Shown one piece after another: positions 51,301-58,828 of a stretch of DNA of 64,000 nucleotides. A program made the translations under genes and the position numbers. The notes below the pieces were generated by a model that had not been told where the DNA came from, did not search any database, and saw only the letters and a program-made list of their open reading frames with translations. Positions within the stretch are counted from its first letter, which is position 1; each line of letters opens with the position of its first letter. This DNA is from Acidobacteriaceae bacterium (lineage in GTDB: Bacteria > Acidobacteriota > Terriglobia > Terriglobales > Acidobacteriaceae): assembly GCA_003131585.1 (NCBI GenBank), contig PKVW01000023.1:28555-92554 (forward strand), in the 5' to 3' direction.

Positions 51301-53735
51301 ACGTCGTCGTGCGCCAGCGCACCCAGGGTAACGTCCTTGGCGCGGCGAATGAGTTCGCGGAACGGCGGGTCCCCGGCGAGATCCATGCGCAGAGCCAGCG
51401 GATTTTGGAAACAGCCCAGCAATCCTTCCAGCGCCGCTTGTTTTCTTCCCGCACTCACCGTACCCACGACGAAATCGTTCTGTCCGCTGTAGCGGTGAAG
51501 CAGGCTCGCGAACGCGGCCAGCAAAGTCATGAACAGCGTCGCGCCGTCCCGGCCGCCGAGCATGTGCAGCGCGCGCGTCAACTCCCGGGACAGGCGGAAC
51601 GGGTGCATGCCGCCCTGGAAGCGTTGCACGCCCGGGCGACTGCGGTCGGTGGGCAACTGCAAGACCGGAATCGCACCCTCCAGCTGTTTGCGCCAGTACG
51701 GCACTTGCCCGCCATACGCATTGTCCTGCCCCGCCTTCCGGCACCAGGCAGCATAGTCGCCGTATTGCAGGGATAATTCAGGCGGAGAAGGCGCGTCGCC
51801 GGTTGAGTAGGCGCGATAGCAACTCAAAAGCTCCGGCAGAAACACCCGGTAAATGGAGAGGCCATCAAAAATGATGTGATGCAGGGTAAGGCAAATCTCG
51901 TACCTGGCTTCCCCCAATCGCACCACCGTGGCGCGAAGCAACGAATCCTTCTTGAGGTCGAAAGGAGGCTTGGACTGCGCCGTCGCTAGCCGCTTCGCTT
52001 CCTCTTTCCGTTCGGATTCTGGCAGGCCGCGCAGATCCACAAGCGGCAGATGGATCTGCTTTGCCGGACCTATCGTTTGTACCGGCTGTCCGTTGATAAC
52101 ATCGAAGTTGGTGCGCCACGCCTCGTGGCGGCGAACCACTTCTGTAAAGCTGCGTTCCAGCGCAGCCAAATCGAGCGGCCCGTCGCGGTAAACGATGACC
52201 GGCTCGTTATACAGCGGCGAATCCGGCGCAATCTGAGAGTGCAGCCAGATCTGCTCCTGCGCAAACGATAGCGGGACCGGCTCCGAGGGTGAACGCCGCG
52301 GAATTCGATTTTCGGGAATACTCCCCGAAAGATATCGTTCCAGAAGATTCGTTTTGGCCGTTTCGAGGTCAGAAGAGTGCGGCGAGCCGGGCTTCCTGAC
52401 ATCTTGCGCTTCGGACGCTGCCCCGGCATATCCGGCGCGGCTCCGGCCATCGCCTTGCCCCGTCGAACCACCCCGATCTCCAAAGGAAACGTGCAGCGAC
52501 GTTAAGCCGCGCAGACCCAGATTGGTGCGCCAGACCAATGGCTGCGGTTCCAGTTGAATGCGCGGGAAACGCCGCAGCAGGCTCTCGAAAACGATTTGGC
52601 CTTCCATCCGCGCCAGAGGCGCGCCGAAACAAAAATGGGCCGCATATCCAAAGGCCAGGTGCCGGTTATCGCCGCGCGCAATGTCGAACCGGTCGGGATC
52701 GGGAAATCGCTCCGGGTCGCGATTTGCCGCCGCCATCACGGCGATGACTGCCTGCCGCTTTTGAATTTTCTTGCCCCCCAGTTCCCGGTCGCAGGGCGCC
52801 AGTCGCGCGGTATGCTGGCTGGGGCTCTCATAGCGCAGCATCTCCTCGACCGCCGCCGGAACCTGGCCATGATCTCGACGCAGCTTCTCCAGTTGCTCCG
52901 GATTCCTCAGCAATGTCAGCAGCCCGTTGCCGATCAGATTGGTGGTGGTTTCCTGTCCGCCGACCACAGTAACGATCGCGTTCGCCACAACTTCTTCTTC
53001 CGTAAGCCGGTCGCCATCCGCTTCCGCGGTCAGTAGTGAATGGATCAGGCCGGCGCGCGGGTGCAGTTTGATTTCACGCACCTGCCCGCCAAAATAGGAA
53101 GTCATCTCTTCGACCGTCTTCAGCATCCGCGGAACATGATCCGGGTTATGCTGAAAGTTTCCCAGCATCTCGGCGAAATTGGCCGACCAGCTCTTGATGG
53201 TCTTCCAGTCGCTGACCGGCAGACCCATCATTTCCGCGGTTACGATGGCGGGCAGCGGCTCGGCCAATTCGGCGACCACGTCCATCCCGCCGTTGCGCGC
53301 GATGCCATCGAGCAGCCGGTCCACAATCTCTTGAATGTGCCCGCGCAATTCTTCGATCCGGGCGGGAGTGAAGGCCTTCGATGCCAGACCGCGCAGGCGG
53401 GTGTGCGCCGGCGCGTCCATAAAAAGCATCTGCTTCCCGAGCAGTTGGGCGATCGGATTGAGTTGCTCCAGGCCCATTGCGGTGAGCTGCTCGGGCGTTG
53501 GCGTGCGATCCGCCGAGAAGGTGTGCAGCACCTCCAGCACATCGGCGTAGCGGGTGACCACCCAGGCATGCAGAAATGGATCCCAGTGGACGGGATCTTC
53601 CCGGCGCAATCGGTGAAACAACGGATACGGGTTCGCGAGCACCTGCTGATCGAGCAGGTGGTACAAGCTCAAAGCCGAGCCTGGATCTTCCGCTCGCGAG
53701 CGTGGCGGCGGAAACGTTGGCGTCCCCTGAGCCAC
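48342..53735 (-). CDS. Cytochrome P450 fused to an NRPS module: P450-C-A-T-TE
   Basis: One 1797-residue chain. P450 (1-420): I-helix VVGGQETTTN (258-267), ExxR Glu298-Arg301, heme loop FGYAAHFCFG with ligand Cys369. A 60-residue Gly/Ser/Arg linker follows. Condensation domain (about 485-915): active HHIIFDG (619-625). Adenylation domain (about 945-1445): A3 YTSGSTGKPRG, pocket residues by eye D1139, I, E, D, I, G, T, V, I plus Lys (DIEDIGTVIK). Two acidic pocket residues suggest a basic or polar substrate; I cannot name it. Carrier domain: LGGHSL (Ser1494). Thioesterase: GLSFGG (Ser1623), Asp1650, His1762. All catalytic residues are present. The GTG start overlaps the preceding A-T gene's stop by one base (TAGTG). 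The P450 probably modifies an aminoacyl group held on a carrier, as other NRPS-associated P450s do. Confidence 0.88.
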   Translation of the reverse strand: MAQGTPTFPPPRSRAEDPGSALSLYHLLDQQVLANPYPLFHRLRREDPVHWDPFLHAWVVTRYADVLEVLHTFSADRTPTPEQLTAMGLEQLNPIAQLLGKQMLFMDAPAHTRLRGLASKAFTPARIEELRGHIQEIVDRLLDGIARNGGMDVVAELAEPLPAIVTAEMMGLPVSDWKTIKSWSANFAEMLGNFQHNPDHVPRMLKTVEEMTSYFGGQVREIKLHPRAGLIHSLLTAEADGDRLTEEEVVANAIVTVVGGQETTTNLIGNGLLTLLRNPEQLEKLRRDHGQVPAAVEEMLRYESPSQHTARLAPCDRELGGKKIQKRQAVIAVMAAANRDPERFPDPDRFDIARGDNRHLAFGYAAHFCFGAPLARMEGQIVFESLLRRFPRIQLEPQPLVWRTNLGLRGLTSLHVSFGDRGGSTGQGDGRSRAGYAGAASEAQDVRKPGSPHSSDLETAKTNLLERYLSGSIPENRIPRRSPSEPVPLSFAQEQIWLHSQIAPDSPLYNEPVIVYRDGPLDLAALERSFTEVVRRHEAWRTNFDVINGQPVQTIGPAKQIHLPLVDLRGLPESERKEEAKRLATAQSKPPFDLKKDSLLRATVVRLGEARYEICLTLHHIIFDGLSIYRVFLPELLSCYRAYSTGDAPSPPELSLQYGDYAAWCRKAGQDNAYGGQVPYWRKQLEGAIPVLQLPTDRSRPGVQRFQGGMHPFRLSRELTRALHMLGGRDGATLFMTLLAAFASLLHRYSGQNDFVVGTVSAGRKQAALEGLLGCFQNPLALRMDLAGDPPFRELIRRAKDVTLGALAHDDVPFGALVKELHPDRDFSRNPLLQVLISLAPPVHIAEPGWDVTQMEIDVGAAKFDLDLELDDRPSGLRGRFVYNTDLFDAATVARMVGHWETLLVGLVANPDQRISALPLMTEAETRQIAEWNRTETEYPGDRCIHQLLEAQVERTPEAVAVRQEKRSLTYRELNTRANQLAHYLRKQGVGPEIRVGICLESSPEMTIAILGVLKAGGACVPLDPNYPAERLAYMLEDAQASVVIARENGLPGLRPGMAKVIDPASELAIIVQESAENPANHATAENLAYVIYTSGSTGKPRGVLLTHRGLLNHGTAAIRLYGLTSADRVLQFSSISFDIALEEILPTWMCGATLVLKTADMPLSARGFLAWIRRRKITVLDLPTAYWHELAHQIAESHEQVPAGLRLVIVGGEKASASTLRIWRKLTAGGGTRWINTYGPTEASVIATAYEPGDEIPAVLPIGRPIANTQVHILDTQLQPVPIGVSGELHIGGPGVARGYLNLPAQTQQKFIHDPFRPEAGARLYKTGDMAKYLPSGEIEFLGRTDDQVKIHGFRVELGEVEAVLGRHDGVRQPVVTACEDTSGAGKFLVAYFVAAQQPAPTALALRNFLKEKLPEYMVPSVFVALPAMPLTPNGKVDRRALPVPKPDDSPVSPDTVAPKDELESRLVKIWESILGRQPITVRQNFFELGGHSLLAVRLMHRVEQAFGKRMPIATLFQAPTIEQLADLLRDGWSPSWSSLVPIQPNGSKPPFFCVHGAGGTVIIYHNLAQALGPDQPIYGLQAQGLDGRQHCLNRVEDMAEHYLREIRTIQPTGPYRLGGLSFGGTVAYEMAQRLRAAGEDVGLLALFDTFPGKYESTGTLLKKLWHLPLSEKTAYLGRKAVQYGRTLNRRVTQGLLPEALKRVRRGIQQAGSQYATQPFEGPMVLFRASQKSLRGVHDPYAGWKELALGGLEIYEIAGDHVGIVAGPQVGTLAQHLKACLERSPSLRSEEQLCAG

Positions 53736-55603
53736 TAAGCGCTCCGTCCCATCGCAGGCTGCGACAGCGCCTGATAAATTTCTTCCGCGCTCATGGAATC
53801 GACCTTGTCGCGTACCAATCGTTCGATTTCCCCCGCCATTCCGGCCACCGTCGGGTGGTCAAACAATGTCAGCAGCGAAAGTTCCACTCCAAAGGATCGG
53901 CTGATGTTCGTGATCAACTGGGTGCCCAGCAAGGAGTGGCCACCCAGCAAAAAGAAATTGTCGTTGATCCCTACGCTTTCGATCCCAAGCAAAGTCGCGA
54001 GAATTGCCGCCAGGCGCTCTTCCACCAGGGTCCGCGGGGCCACATAGGCTTCGTCTGCGAGCGTATTGGCACCATCGGGCGCAGGCAAAGCGTTGCGGTC
54101 AACCTTGCCGTGCGATGTAACCGGCAGGGCCGGAACGTCTACAAATACGGAAGGAATCATGTAGTCGGGAAGACGTTCCAGCAAGAAGCCGCGCAACCCG
54201 CCGGCGGTCACGGTGGCCTCGCCGCCCAGCACAACATACGCCAGCAAGCGTTTGCCACCTTCTCCGTCCTCGCCCGCGACCACCGCGCTGGCCGCGATTG
54301 CCGGATGCCGGTTCAGAACCTCGGTCACTTCGCCCGGCTCGACCCGGTAACCGCGAATCTTGACCTGCTCGTCGGTGCGGCCCCTGAATTCGATTTGCCC
54401 GTCGGGGAGAAAGCGAGCCAGGTCTCCGGTCCGGTACAGACGCTCCCCAGGTTTCCCGCCAGGATTGGCGACAAATTTTTCCGCCGTCAGGTCTGGCCGG
54501 CTGCGATAGCCCCGCGCTAGCCCCGCGCCTCCGATGTAAAGTTCGCCCACCGTTCCCCCAGCTACCGGTTTCATTTGGTCGTCCAAAATGTAGGCCACAG
54601 TATTGTCGATGGGCGCGCCAATGCTTGGAATCTGCTGGGTAGTCTCTGCGGGAGCCACCAGGCCGGAAGTGGCTACCACGGTATATTCCGTGGGTCCGTA
54701 GTTGTTGACCAGTTTGAAAGGCAAACTCGCGGACGGCCGCCGATGTAAAGTATCCGCACCCGTCAGCAGAATTCGCAATGCCGTTGCGGGCGGCCAATCG
54801 GCCACTAACATGCGCTCCGCCAAGGCAGTCGCAAGGAACGTAATCGTTATCTTATGAACCACCAGCCAGTCCCGAAGAAGTTCGGGATGGCTGCGTACCG
54901 GCTCAGGGGTGATATGGACGCTGGCGCCCGCCGCCAGGTATGGCCATACTTCCCAGACGGCCGCGTCGAAGCCCAAGGCCGCCAAATGCGCGGCGCGGTC
55001 GGCAGCTACGACTTCGAAATTCCTCACATGCCATGCGACCAAATTGGCCAATCCTCCATGCGTGATCTCCACTCCTTTGGGCAGGCCGGTCGAGCCGGAG
55101 GTGTAGATCACATACGCCAAATCCTCGGCCGCAATGGACACCGACAGGGGTCCCGAGGGGGCGCCGGCAATCACGCTTCGATATTTCTCCACATCCAGCA
55201 CTCGCCAGTTTCCTTCCGGCAGTTGGGTGGCGAAGCCCGGCTGGCTCACAAGCATGTACAAATCCGCGTCCTTGAGGATGAACTTAAGGCGCTCGGCCGG
55301 CGCCGCTGGATCCAGCGGAAGATACGCCCCACCCGCCTTCAGAACTCCCAAAGCAACGGCAATCATCTCCGGCGAACGTTGCAGTGCCAGGCCGACTAGC
55401 GTGTCACGGCCAACGCCTAACGCTCTTAGATGGTGCGCAACCTGATTGGAGCGGCGGTCTAGTTCCGCATAGGTCAAGCTCTCCAGCCCGGCGGACAGGG
55501 CAAGAGCATTCGGCGCCGCTTGCGCCCGCTCGGCTATCATTTGCGGAACCAGCGGGCTCGTGTTCGCTTTTAGGGTTGCGCTTGGCGTAGGCATATTGAA
55601 TCT
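53735..55603 (-). CDS. NRPS adenylation-thiolation didomain, predicted leucine-activating
   Basis: From ATG 55603 the protein has 622 residues: an adenylation domain (about 10-510) and a carrier domain (about 530-605). Core motifs are YVIYTSGSTGLPKG, FDAAVWEV, NNYGPTEYTVVA, YRTGDLARFLPDGQIEFRGR, and the Lys motif SHGKVDR. The carrier serine lies in LLGGHSLLG. The specificity pocket read by alignment to gramicidin synthetase is DAWFLGNVVK, which I recall as the leucine code of bacitracin synthetase BacA. There is no condensation or epimerisation domain. The short C-terminal helix (VDSMSAEEIYQALSQPAM) could be a docking element for the next protein, which starts one base inside this gene's stop. 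An in-frame TTG at 55636 and an ATG at 55594 are other possible starts. Confidence 0.85.
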   Translation of the reverse strand, partial: RFNMPTPSATLKANTSPLVPQMIAERAQAAPNALALSAGLESLTYAELDRRSNQVAHHLRALGVGRDTLVGLALQRSPEMIAVALGVLKAGGAYLPLDPAAPAERLKFILKDADLYMLVSQPGFATQLPEGNWRVLDVEKYRSVIAGAPSGPLSVSIAAEDLAYVIYTSGSTGLPKGVEITHGGLANLVAWHVRNFEVVAADRAAHLAALGFDAAVWEVWPYLAAGASVHITPEPVRSHPELLRDWLVVHKITITFLATALAERMLVADWPPATALRILLTGADTLHRRPSASLPFKLVNNYGPTEYTVVATSGLVAPAETTQQIPSIGAPIDNTVAYILDDQMKPVAGGTVGELYIGGAGLARGYRSRPDLTAEKFVANPGGKPGERLYRTGDLARFLPDGQIEFRGRTDEQVKIRGYRVEPGEVTEVLNRHPAIAASAVVAGEDGEGGKRLLAYVVLGGEATVTAGGLRGFLLERLPDYMIPSVFVDVPALPVTSHGKVDRNALPAPDGANTLADEAYVAPRTLVEERLAAILATLLGIESVGINDNFFLLGGHSLLGTQLITNISRSFGVELSLLTLFDHPTVAGMAGEIERLVRDKVDSMSAEEIYQALSQPAMGRSA

Positions 55604-55642
55604 CATCGCCTGCCGCAGTGGGGGGAGGCACTGCAAGACATC

Positions 55643-55684
55643 TTGTGGATTTTTAACGGTTTATTGTGGATCTCTAACGGTTTA
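55643..55684. repeat. Tandem 21-bp duplication over the 3' end of the carrier-protein gene
   Basis: The units at 55643-55663 and 55664-55684 differ at two of 21 positions. The right copy contains the stop codon and last codons of the carrier protein gene (minus strand AACCGTTAG), and the left copy repeats them as AACCGTTAA in the spacer to the next gene. Confidence 0.85.
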
Positions 55685-55940
55685 GCTTATTCAGCACAAA
55701 TCGTTCGATGCCGGCAATGCTTTCGAAGTTCTCGCCGACGATCTCTTCGTCTCCGATCCGCACGCGGAAGCTTTCTTCGAGGAAAGCTACCAGCCGGAAG
55801 ATCCCCAAAGAATCGATCACACCGCTCTCGACCAGCGATTGATCGTCGGTCACTTCGCTGACGCCCTTGCGCTGCGCCGCTTCCCGAACAAACTCGCGGA
55901 TCTGGTCCTTCACATTCACATTCTCGACTTGCTCGGTCAT
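55674..55940 (-). CDS. Stand-alone peptidyl carrier protein of the proline-to-pyrrole trio
   Basis: The 88-residue acidic protein has a single carrier fold with the phosphopantetheine site GVIDSLGIF (Ser44). The DSL form rather than GGHSL is typical of free acyl or aminoacyl carrier proteins such as PltL, RedO and PigG. Helix 1 (QIREFVREAA) and the later FESIAGIERFVLNKL are as expected. GGGAG lies about eight bases before the ATG. Upstream in the transcript are the adenylation enzyme that would load it and the flavoprotein that would oxidise the bound prolyl group. The next gene downstream is the leucine A-T didomain. It needs a phosphopantetheinyl transferase, which is not in the window. Confidence 0.85.
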   Translation of the reverse strand: MTEQVENVNVKDQIREFVREAAQRKGVSEVTDDQSLVESGVIDSLGIFRLVAFLEESFRVRIGDEEIVGENFESIAGIERFVLNKLNR

Positions 55941-56044
55941 TATTTACTCCCTATTTACGCCCTGGACTCGGTAGGTCCGGAAAACAACGAATGAAAGTCT
56001 CGCTACAATAAGAAAGTCTGGCGGACTATGCCGGCCAAAAAAAC

Positions 56045-57652
56045 TTATACCGGCTGCGGCTGGGTTCGCGACAGTTGAATCCGGTCGACCTTGCCGGTCG
56101 AGGTCTTGGGCAGGGTGTCGCGCAACTCGATCTGCTCGGGGATCATGTATTTCGGAATCCGCGTGGCGCAATGTTGCTGCAGCTCTTTCGCGCTCAAGGT
56201 TCCCGCGCTGTGCGGCGCCACAATTGCCTTAAGACGAGACCCCACTTCTTCGTCGGGAATGGCCAGGGCGGCCGCCTCGCGCACGCCCGGATGGCTGAGA
56301 AGCGCGGCTTCGATTTCTCCCAGTTCAATCCGGTAGCCGCGGCTTTTTACCATACTGTCGCGGCGGCCCACATAATAATAGTCTCCGTCCGCAGACAGGG
56401 TGACGATGTCACCGGTGCGGTACATCTTCTCTTCAAAATGCGGCTGAAAGCGGTTAGGCAGGCAAGCCTTGTTTGTTTTCTCCGCGTCCGCCCAGTATCC
56501 CGGCGTCACTGCCGGACCGCGGACGTGAAGCTCGCCTTCCTTGCCGCTCCCCGCAGCGACGATCTGATCGTTCTCATCTACGGCAAACACTTCGGTATTG
56601 GCGCATGCTTGTCCAATCGGCAGGCTAGTCATGCCATGCAACCGGTCGCGATCCACCCGGTGGTAAGTGCAAACGTTCGTCTCAGTCGGGCCGTACAGGT
56701 TGTAGAGTTCAACCTGCGGCAGCAGTTCCGCCAGTTGCCGCAGGTACTTCATGGCGAACACCTCGCCTGCGAACAGGACAATCCGGAGGCGAGGAAGATT
56801 CTCCGCCCGCAAGTTCCCGTGCAACAGCAACAGCACCAGAGCCGACGGAACCGAGTACCAGATGCTGATCTGACGGTCGCGGATGAAATTCGCCAGGCTG
56901 GCGGGAAACAGCGCCAAATCGTCGGTCACCATGTGCAGCGTGGCCCCGGCCTCGACGCTGTTGTAGACATCGAAGACCGAGAGATCGAAGTGCAGGGGCG
57001 CGTGGTTCGATAGATTGTCTTCCGCCGTCACCCGAAAAGTGTCCGCGCACCACTGCACAAACGTCAGCGCGTTCTGGTGCGTAAGCATCACACCCTTGGG
57101 CCGCCCGGTGGAACCCGAAGTATAGAGAATATAGGCCAGATCGGTCGTAACGTTCTGCACTGCCAGCTCGGTCGAGGGATACTCCGACAGCGCAGCCCAT
57201 GGCAGGTCGCGTTCAAAACTGCCATTCCCCGCCGCGCCCAGCAGGATGCTGAACTCGAGCGAGCGGAGCGCCGCTGAATCGAGCGCGTGCAAACGATCGC
57301 CGGTCGTGATCAGAACCTTAATCTGGCAGTTGCCGATGATGTACCCAATCCGCTCCGCCGGCGCTTGCGGGTCGAGGGGGACATACACGCCGCCCGCCTT
57401 GAGCACGCCAAACATTGCCGCCAGCGATTCCACCGACTTGGGGAAATACAAACCCACGCGATCGCCTTTTTTCAGGCCCCGCGCCAGCAGCAATTGCGCT
57501 AGTTGATTGGAGTGCTCGTCGAGTTCCCTGTAGGTCAGGGCTTTGCCGCGCGCGCAAACCACGGGCTTCTCCGGATAGCGCTTCGCGCTCGCACTCAGCA
57601 GTTGTTGTAGGACGTAAGCCAAGGTTCCCCCACTCCTGGACAAACTCGACAC
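56045..57652 (-). CDS. Stand-alone adenylation enzyme, predicted L-prolyl-carrier protein ligase (PltF/RedM/PigI-like)
   Basis: The 535-residue protein is one adenylation domain with no carrier. It has A3 YILYTSGSTGRPKG, FDLSVFDVYN, LYNLYGPTETNVCTYH, YRTGDIVTLSADGDYYYVGR and the Lys motif TSTGKVDR. The pocket read by eye is DLFYLALVCK. The code I recall for the proline ligases PltF and RedM is DLLYLALVCK, one residue different. The product would be prolyl-AMP, then prolyl-S-carrier protein. It lies between the flavoprotein (six bases) and the carrier protein (about 100 bases). The first codon is GTG 57652. A TTG at 57622 preceded by AGGAGTGGGGG is an attractive alternative that removes ten residues. 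Confidence 0.85.
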   Translation of the reverse strand: MSSLSRSGGTLAYVLQQLLSASAKRYPEKPVVCARGKALTYRELDEHSNQLAQLLLARGLKKGDRVGLYFPKSVESLAAMFGVLKAGGVYVPLDPQAPAERIGYIIGNCQIKVLITTGDRLHALDSAALRSLEFSILLGAAGNGSFERDLPWAALSEYPSTELAVQNVTTDLAYILYTSGSTGRPKGVMLTHQNALTFVQWCADTFRVTAEDNLSNHAPLHFDLSVFDVYNSVEAGATLHMVTDDLALFPASLANFIRDRQISIWYSVPSALVLLLLHGNLRAENLPRLRIVLFAGEVFAMKYLRQLAELLPQVELYNLYGPTETNVCTYHRVDRDRLHGMTSLPIGQACANTEVFAVDENDQIVAAGSGKEGELHVRGPAVTPGYWADAEKTNKACLPNRFQPHFEEKMYRTGDIVTLSADGDYYYVGRRDSMVKSRGYRIELGEIEAALLSHPGVREAAALAIPDEEVGSRLKAIVAPHSAGTLSAKELQQHCATRIPKYMIPEQIELRDTLPKTSTGKVDRIQLSRTQPQPV

Positions 57653-57658
57653 GATCGA

Positions 57659-58804
57659 TCAGAGCCCGTGCAGGCCGGCGATAATCATTTTCTGCACTTC
57701 CGTCGTACCGGAATAAATCGTTCCCGAAATCGCATCGCGCAGCTCGCGCTCGATCTGGAACTCGGTCATGTAGCCATAACCGCCGTGGATTTGAATGGCG
57801 TCCTGCGCGGTCTTGATGCAAGCTTCACTGACGAACACTTTGGCGATCGCAGCCTCCCGCAGAGGGTGCTTGCCCTGAGACTTCAGCCAGGCCGCCTTGT
57901 ACAGAAGCAAGCGGCTGGCCTCCAGACGTATGTCCATCTCCGCGATCTTGCCGGCCACGGCCGGAAACTTTCCAATCGGCTGGCCAAACTGCTTGCGGTC
58001 GGTGGCGTAGCTGGTGGAGGTTTCCAGCATGCGCTGCATCGCGCCCAAATGGCTGGCCAGAATGCAGATTCGCTCCCACTCCATCGAAGCGGTGAAAATG
58101 GCCGTGCCGCTGCCTTCCTTGCCGAGCAGGTTCTGGGCGGGCACTTCGCAGTCGGTGAATGCCAGTTCCGCCATGGGCGAAGTGCGCAGGCCCATCTTAT
58201 GAAGCTTCTTGCTGATGGAAAAACCTGGCGTGCCCTTCTCCACGATAAACGCGCTGATGCCGGCCGGGCCCTTCGCCGGATCCAGGTTGGCGAACACGAT
58301 GACCATATCCGCCAGTTGCGCGTTGGTGATGAAAGTCTTGCTGCCGTTGAGGATATAGCGATCACCCTTGCGTTCGGCTCGGGTCTTCAGACTGTACGCA
58401 TCCGAACCTGAGCCGGGTTCGGTCATGGCGTGGATTCCCACCCATTCCCCGCTTACCAGCCGGGGCAGGTATTGTTTCTTCTGCTCCTCGGTACCGAAGG
58501 AAAGCAGCGGAATCTCAGCGCTCCACATGTGCGCATTGATGGAGAAGATCAGCCCATTATCCCTGCAGCCATACCCGAGAGCCTCGAGGGCGCACACCGT
58601 GGTCAGAATGTCCGCCCCGCCGCCTCCGTATTCTTCCGGAATCGGCAGGCCCTGAATTCCGAATTTGGCGCACTTCTTCCAGCCTTCGCAGAAAAATTGC
58701 TCATTGCGATCGCGCTCAATCAGGTCGTCGTTGAGTTCCCCCTGCGCGAACTTGATCACTTCGCGCCTGAAAGCGTGCTGCTCGTCGGTCCAAGAAAAGT
58801 TCAA
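57659..58804 (-). CDS. Acyl-CoA dehydrogenase-like flavoprotein, predicted prolyl-carrier protein dehydrogenase (PltE/RedW/PigA-like)
   Basis: The 381-residue protein is a complete acyl-CoA dehydrogenase fold: N-terminal helices from NFSWTDEQHAFRREV, FAD-contact segment AMTEPGSGSDA (about 126-136), the KTFITNA strand, and a C-terminal DAIQIHGGYGYMTEF. At the catalytic Glu position of medium-chain enzymes (YEGT) it has YSGT, so that base is absent. Instead Glu244 in MEWERICILASHLG aligns with the base of isovaleryl-CoA dehydrogenase, the position also used by prolyl-carrier dehydrogenases. Next to a proline-type ligase and a free carrier it should carry out the oxidation of prolyl to pyrrolyl-2-carboxyl. 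The start is TTG with AGGAG 12 bases upstream. Alone it could be mistaken for a fatty-acid enzyme. Confidence 0.8.
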   Translation of the reverse strand: MNFSWTDEQHAFRREVIKFAQGELNDDLIERDRNEQFFCEGWKKCAKFGIQGLPIPEEYGGGGADILTTVCALEALGYGCRDNGLIFSINAHMWSAEIPLLSFGTEEQKKQYLPRLVSGEWVGIHAMTEPGSGSDAYSLKTRAERKGDRYILNGSKTFITNAQLADMVIVFANLDPAKGPAGISAFIVEKGTPGFSISKKLHKMGLRTSPMAELAFTDCEVPAQNLLGKEGSGTAIFTASMEWERICILASHLGAMQRMLETSTSYATDRKQFGQPIGKFPAVAGKIAEMDIRLEASRLLLYKAAWLKSQGKHPLREAAIAKVFVSEACIKTAQDAIQIHGGYGYMTEFQIERELRDAISGTIYSGTTEVQKMIIAGLHGL

Positions 58805-58828
58805 GGCGTGCGCTCTCTCCTGAAGGTT

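Noticed and set aside
57659-58804. Reading the flavoprotein as an ordinary fatty-acid acyl-CoA dehydrogenase
   Set aside because: The usual catalytic Glu is replaced by Ser, the isovaleryl-type Glu is present, and the neighbours are a proline-type ligase and a free carrier. A tree is still needed to settle it.
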